From a virus: a DNA stretch of 58,161 nucleotides. The notes under the pieces were generated by a model. The model saw nothing but the letters and a program-made list of their open reading frames with translations. It was not told the DNA's origin and searched no databases. Positions 55,213 through 58,161 of the stretch are shown one piece after another. The stretch covers positions 1-58,161 of the IMG/VR virus record IMGVR_UViG_3300044825_001220; one strand, given 5' to 3'. Numbering within the stretch: position 1 is the first letter of the stretch; every line of letters begins with the position of its first letter. The position numbers and the translations under genes were made by a program.

Positions 55213-56750
55213 GCTGGCAGGTATTTGTCGGCGCGGGTGTTTTTGGCGACTCGGCCTTTACCAGTCGTTTGGCCACGAGCTGCTTGTACACGGTTCATCA
55301 TGGCGTACAGCTTACGCGCACCGGCCTCAGTCGAGCCGTTACCCAGTTCAGAGACGATGCGGGCCGGGATTACAAACTCACCGTCTGCAAGACGAGCAGG
55401 GCGCTTGTTGCCAATTGTGGCCGGGATAGAGTCAGACACCCCATCACCAGGGCCGCGCAGCAGCCTGCCGCCGTCAGAGTAGTCGCCAAGGTGAGAGTAC
55501 CCGCCGCCAGCAAGAGCAGTGATGCCACCTTTGTAGAAACCAATTCCGTCAGTTCCAGTATCTGCGCTCATACCACTGGCGTTTGAAGCGGCATTTGCTC
55601 CAGAAACATCAGCGGCTTGAGCAGCGCCCATGGAATCCATGGCACTGGCATTTATAGCGCCAACCTCACCGTGTCCAATTGAGGCATCTGACAAGGCATT
55701 GACACTCTGCGCCGTATCAAACGCGCCTATGGCTTCGTCTCCGACTCCCGAGGCCAGAGCGGCGGCGGCAAGGCCAGACAAACCAGGGCCCGCAGCGGCC
55801 AAATCACCACCCGCGCCGACAGAATCCATTGTGCGATCAGGATTACCAGCTTTTGTTGGTTTCGGCGGCTCAACCTTTTTGTATGACTGCGTCAGCGGGT
55901 CATAGGTGTATTTGTTGTCATCGGTACTGCCGCCCGTACCGCGATCAAGAAGGCCACCCTCGGCGGCCAGACGGGTATATTGAGGCTGGAAATTCATGCG
56001 TTCCCCGCGATAGTCCGCAGGGTAAAGAGACTCAGGGTTCTTGACCCGGCCAGGGTTAAACGCAAAAAGCGCTCTCTGTGAGTCTGATTGAGGAGGTGCT
56101 GACTCCGACTCTCCTGCCATGAGCATAGGAGCGGCAGCACCTGCGGCATATTTGAGCAGTCCTTTGCCGCCGCCAATACTTTTCATGAAGGCTTCTCTGC
56201 CACCAGTTTCTGTTAAACCAGTCAGCCCTTTGGCCGCCGTTGAAAATGGACTCTCTAATGCTGTTTTTGTGGCTTGGGCAGCGACTTCGTTCATGGCGGC
56301 CTGTGATGCGCCTTGACCAAGACCAGCAACGGCACCTTGCTGCGCTGCCGCTGTACCCGCACCAAACAAACCGCCCCCAAGTCCAGCACCGCCATATGCG
56401 CCAAGACCAGCCATCAGCCCCTTGCCGATGTCGCCTGTCCGAGCCGCTTGGAGCGCACCCACACCAAGGCCGATGGTGGCTGGCATACCCATCCCAAACA
56501 ATCCTGCACCTGCGGCAGCGCCAAGCCCCCCGGTGGCAAACATCAAGCCACCGCCAATAATCGCCGGGAGAAGACTGTCCAGAAACCCAGCCTCAGGAAG
56601 TCCTGTCTCAGGGTTAATACTTAGAGTGCCACCATGGGCTTTGGCAAGTTCTTGGAGACTGCTCAACTCGCCCAGCGACATGTGGACAAGCTGAGTGTCT
56701 GGGCCTCGGCCCTTAGAGGCAAGGTGTTTGGCGGCGGCTTCAAGGCTCAT
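55209..56750 (-). CDS. Internal virion-like protein with disordered centre
   Basis: A 513-residue protein. The head MSLEAAAKHLASKGRGPDTQ with LVHMSLGELSSLQELAKAHG and TLSINPETGLPEAGF is a hallmark of a widespread virion protein. Residues 60-145 are Gly/Ala-rich and hydrophobic (GAAAGAGLFGMGMPATIGLG). The C-terminal module (GPGDGVSDSIPATIGNKRPA then RLADGEFVIPARIVSELGNG, TEAGARKLYAMMNRVQAAR) recurs in many phage virion proteins. An ejection or membrane role is inferred. Confidence 0.62.
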   Translation of the reverse strand: MSLEAAAKHLASKGRGPDTQLVHMSLGELSSLQELAKAHGGTLSINPETGLPEAGFLDSLLPAIIGGGLMFATGGLGAAAGAGLFGMGMPATIGLGVGALQAARTGDIGKGLMAGLGAYGGAGLGGGLFGAGTAAAQQGAVAGLGQGASQAAMNEVAAQATKTALESPFSTAAKGLTGLTETGGREAFMKSIGGGKGLLKYAAGAAAPMLMAGESESAPPQSDSQRALFAFNPGRVKNPESLYPADYRGERMNFQPQYTRLAAEGGLLDRGTGGSTDDNKYTYDPLTQSYKKVEPPKPTKAGNPDRTMDSVGAGGDLAAAGPGLSGLAAAALASGVGDEAIGAFDTAQSVNALSDASIGHGEVGAINASAMDSMGAAQAADVSGANAASNASGMSADTGTDGIGFYKGGITALAGGGYSHLGDYSDGGRLLRGPGDGVSDSIPATIGNKRPARLADGEFVIPARIVSELGNGSTEAGARKLYAMMNRVQAARGQTTGKGRVAKNTRADKYLPA

Positions 56751-56784
56751 ATTTGCCTCGCAGAAAAGGGTTTAAACGAGTCTA

Positions 56785-57657
56785 TCATGGAGGGAGCGCA
56801 GATACAAATCCAAGTGTGGCTACCACAGATGCCGTGGCCGGTCTGGTTGGCCCTGTTGACGGGCCGTAACATTCAAGGGTTACCTTCTGATCAGTGGTGG
56901 ACCACCAGATTTCTACGTACTGCCCAGCATTTAACTGCAAAAAATAGTTCCAGCCAATGATGGCGTGACCGTCAATACCGCCATGAGTGCCGACAACAGA
57001 AATAAACCCCGTAGAACCAACCACATCAACCCCATTTACACGCAGCCAAACTGAAGCGTCATGTATGGCCGAATCTGAGTTGTTGAACTGCCCCGACCAC
57101 TGCAAGTTGTAAATGCCAGCCTTTACGGCAGTTATTCTGGTCTCGTTTACGATACTTACGTTGTTTGCGTAGTCCGTAGTGTTGATGTACATGGGCACAG
57201 CAGTGGCCGCAGGAGGTGACTGTATTTTGGTTACAGCCACGCCAGTGGAGTGCGCTACGTTTGTTGACCCCCTTGCGCCACGGGTGCAGCCCGTGAATGT
57301 TGTAGGCGTTTTGCCAGTGTAGGTGATGACTTCAGATGTGATGCGAAGCTCACCAGCAGTTGGAAATCCTGCGGTGCTGACGACGGTGATTGTGGTGACC
57401 GAGTTGTTGATGCCGCCGTTAAGCGTGGTGTACGCCGTATCTTGAAACGCACCGTATGGAAGGCGAATGCCAGAGCCGTCAATTGCACCAGACCCTGTAT
57501 TTAACTGCGCCAAAATGCCATCGAGTCGGTTGAAGTACAGGCGCAGAACATCCGCGAATTGATCGTGATACCGCTTCTCGTAGTCGTTTGGCGCGTCTGG
57601 CAACCTGGGTGCGGCAACCCGATTTAATTCGTAGGTGGAGGTAACGATGAACGTCAT
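56785..57657 (-). CDS. Virion surface/fibre protein with C1q-like end
   Basis: A 290-residue protein. The N-terminus (TYELNRVAAPRLPDAPNDYE) is a common head of fibres attached to the tail hub. Residues 80-140 carry the small module VSTAGFPTAGELRITSEVIT plus TFTGCTRGARGSTNVAHS, shared with the connector-like protein at 8521. The last 120 residues (GIYNLQWSGQFNNSDSAIHD, NYFLQLNAGQYVEIWWSTTD) look like a C1q/TNF-type jelly roll. Role in host contact is likely but inferred. TAATG-coupled to the upstream gene. Confidence 0.6.
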   Translation of the reverse strand: MTFIVTSTYELNRVAAPRLPDAPNDYEKRYHDQFADVLRLYFNRLDGILAQLNTGSGAIDGSGIRLPYGAFQDTAYTTLNGGINNSVTTITVVSTAGFPTAGELRITSEVITYTGKTPTTFTGCTRGARGSTNVAHSTGVAVTKIQSPPAATAVPMYINTTDYANNVSIVNETRITAVKAGIYNLQWSGQFNNSDSAIHDASVWLRVNGVDVVGSTGFISVVGTHGGIDGHAIIGWNYFLQLNAGQYVEIWWSTTDQKVTLECYGPSTGPTRPATASVVATLGFVSALPP

Positions 57658-58161
57658 TACGTGTTGCCCCTGCGGCCATCGGGTTTGATGTCAATACGCG
57701 GAGCGCCAAGCTGCCACTGCACCCCAAGATTGGCAGACTCGACCTTGAACTCCATCTGCCTACCACGAACCCGGATCAGCACCTGCCCGGTAAATTGTTC
57801 AACCGGAACCGATGCGCTGCGCACCACAGGAGCGTTGTTTGTGCCGCCGACAGACTCAGGGTTGTTAAAGCCCGAGCCAGAGTTTTGCAGCGGCTTGAGC
57901 GTCATGGTCACCTGCGGGTTTGCAGCAGACGAACCCCTGAACGTGATGTCAGGCAACAACCTCCAGATGAACCCAAAAGCATGGCCATCACCAATATCAA
58001 ACTGCGACGAGGTGATGTAGGCGTTGATCGGGGCCGGGGTGCCAGAGACGTTGTCGTCAACACCAAACTCATGGAAGACCAAATTGTTGGAGTACGTGGC
58101 AGCAATCGGATAGTTGTTCAGGCTGGAGTCATTCCAAGCCGTGCGGCCCATCGAGCCATAG
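57657..58161 (-). CDS. C-terminal part of a tail hub/DNA-stabilisation-like protein, cut by window edge
   Basis: The open frame enters from the right edge. Before the first Met (58151) the frame reads YGS without a stop, and the conserved MGRTAWNDSSLNNYPIAATY is internal in relatives. It continues INAYITSSQFDIGDGHAFGF and ends QVLIRVRGRQMEFKVESANL, then GVQWQLGAPRIDIKPDGRR. This C-terminal block is a known feature of large proteins near P22-like portals and may be a tail-hub or DNA-stabilisation protein. The N-terminal part is missing. Confidence 0.55.
   Translation of the reverse strand, partial: YGSMGRTAWNDSSLNNYPIAATYSNNLVFHEFGVDDNVSGTPAPINAYITSSQFDIGDGHAFGFIWRLLPDITFRGSSAANPQVTMTLKPLQNSGSGFNNPESVGGTNNAPVVRSASVPVEQFTGQVLIRVRGRQMEFKVESANLGVQWQLGAPRIDIKPDGRRGNT

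Overview
The window looks like most of the genome of an uncultured tailed bacteriophage, probably a podovirus, on a linear fragment whose two ends both cut through genes. Evidence: small and large terminase subunits, a P22-type portal, scaffold and HK97-fold capsid genes in canonical order; very large internal-virion proteins; no tape-measure or contractile-tail genes; and a full replication module. No integrase or excisionase is visible, and the only repressor-sized DNA-binding protein is a 73-residue HTH, so a lytic lifestyle is inferred. No phage RNA polymerase is visible. Several sigma70-type promoters suggest reliance on host transcription. The host cannot be named from the sequence.

Layout. 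(1) Bases 1-21,525, all on the minus strand: read from 21.5 kb leftward come terS, terL, portal, a small coupled gene, a GroES-like co-chaperonin, scaffold, capsid-associated genes, the major capsid protein and a terminator. Next come two decoration-like proteins, a cluster of very basic small proteins, two connector/adaptor-like proteins, and a series of modular tail-fibre or virion-surface genes ending in a truncated cupin-like gene. (2) Bases 21,526-22,080: divergent intergenic region. (3) Bases 22,081-45,033, all on the plus strand: early and replication genes. The first part (22-32.7 kb) holds many tiny genes, a MoxR AAA+ ATPase, a DUF2201-type metallopeptidase/VWA protein, and a DUF3150 protein, and carries nine copies of a dispersed inverted repeat. 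The second part (32.8-45 kb) encodes a VRR-NUC nuclease, family A DNA polymerase, Cas4/RecB-like nuclease, DUF3310 protein, SNF2-like helicase, a putative ssDNA-binding protein and a primase-helicase. A compact intergenic RNA candidate with a kissing loop lies just before the primase-helicase. (4) Bases 45,096-58,161, minus strand: a roughly 2,487-residue polyvalent ejection protein with a zinc-protease motif, two more internal-virion-like proteins, a conserved 149-residue protein, a fibre protein and the C-terminal part of a tail/hub-like protein.

How it fits together. Three plus-strand promoters share the spacer start TTGACA-(A/T)AGTC as well as the -35 and -10 boxes, so the plus-strand genes appear to be read as successive transcription units separated by strong hairpin terminators at 22,967, 32,665 and 45,070. 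Structural genes are mostly end-overlapping (ATGA, TAATG), implying translational coupling. The most distinctive features are the dispersed inverted-repeat family (two copies lie inside protein genes and encode the same peptide), the three-way-junction RNA before the primase-helicase gene, a fibre protein built from fifteen exact 20-residue repeats followed by 11-residue tryptophan repeats, and a MoxR/VWA pair split by six tiny genes.

Functions are assigned from recognised motifs and remembered families only; no search was run.
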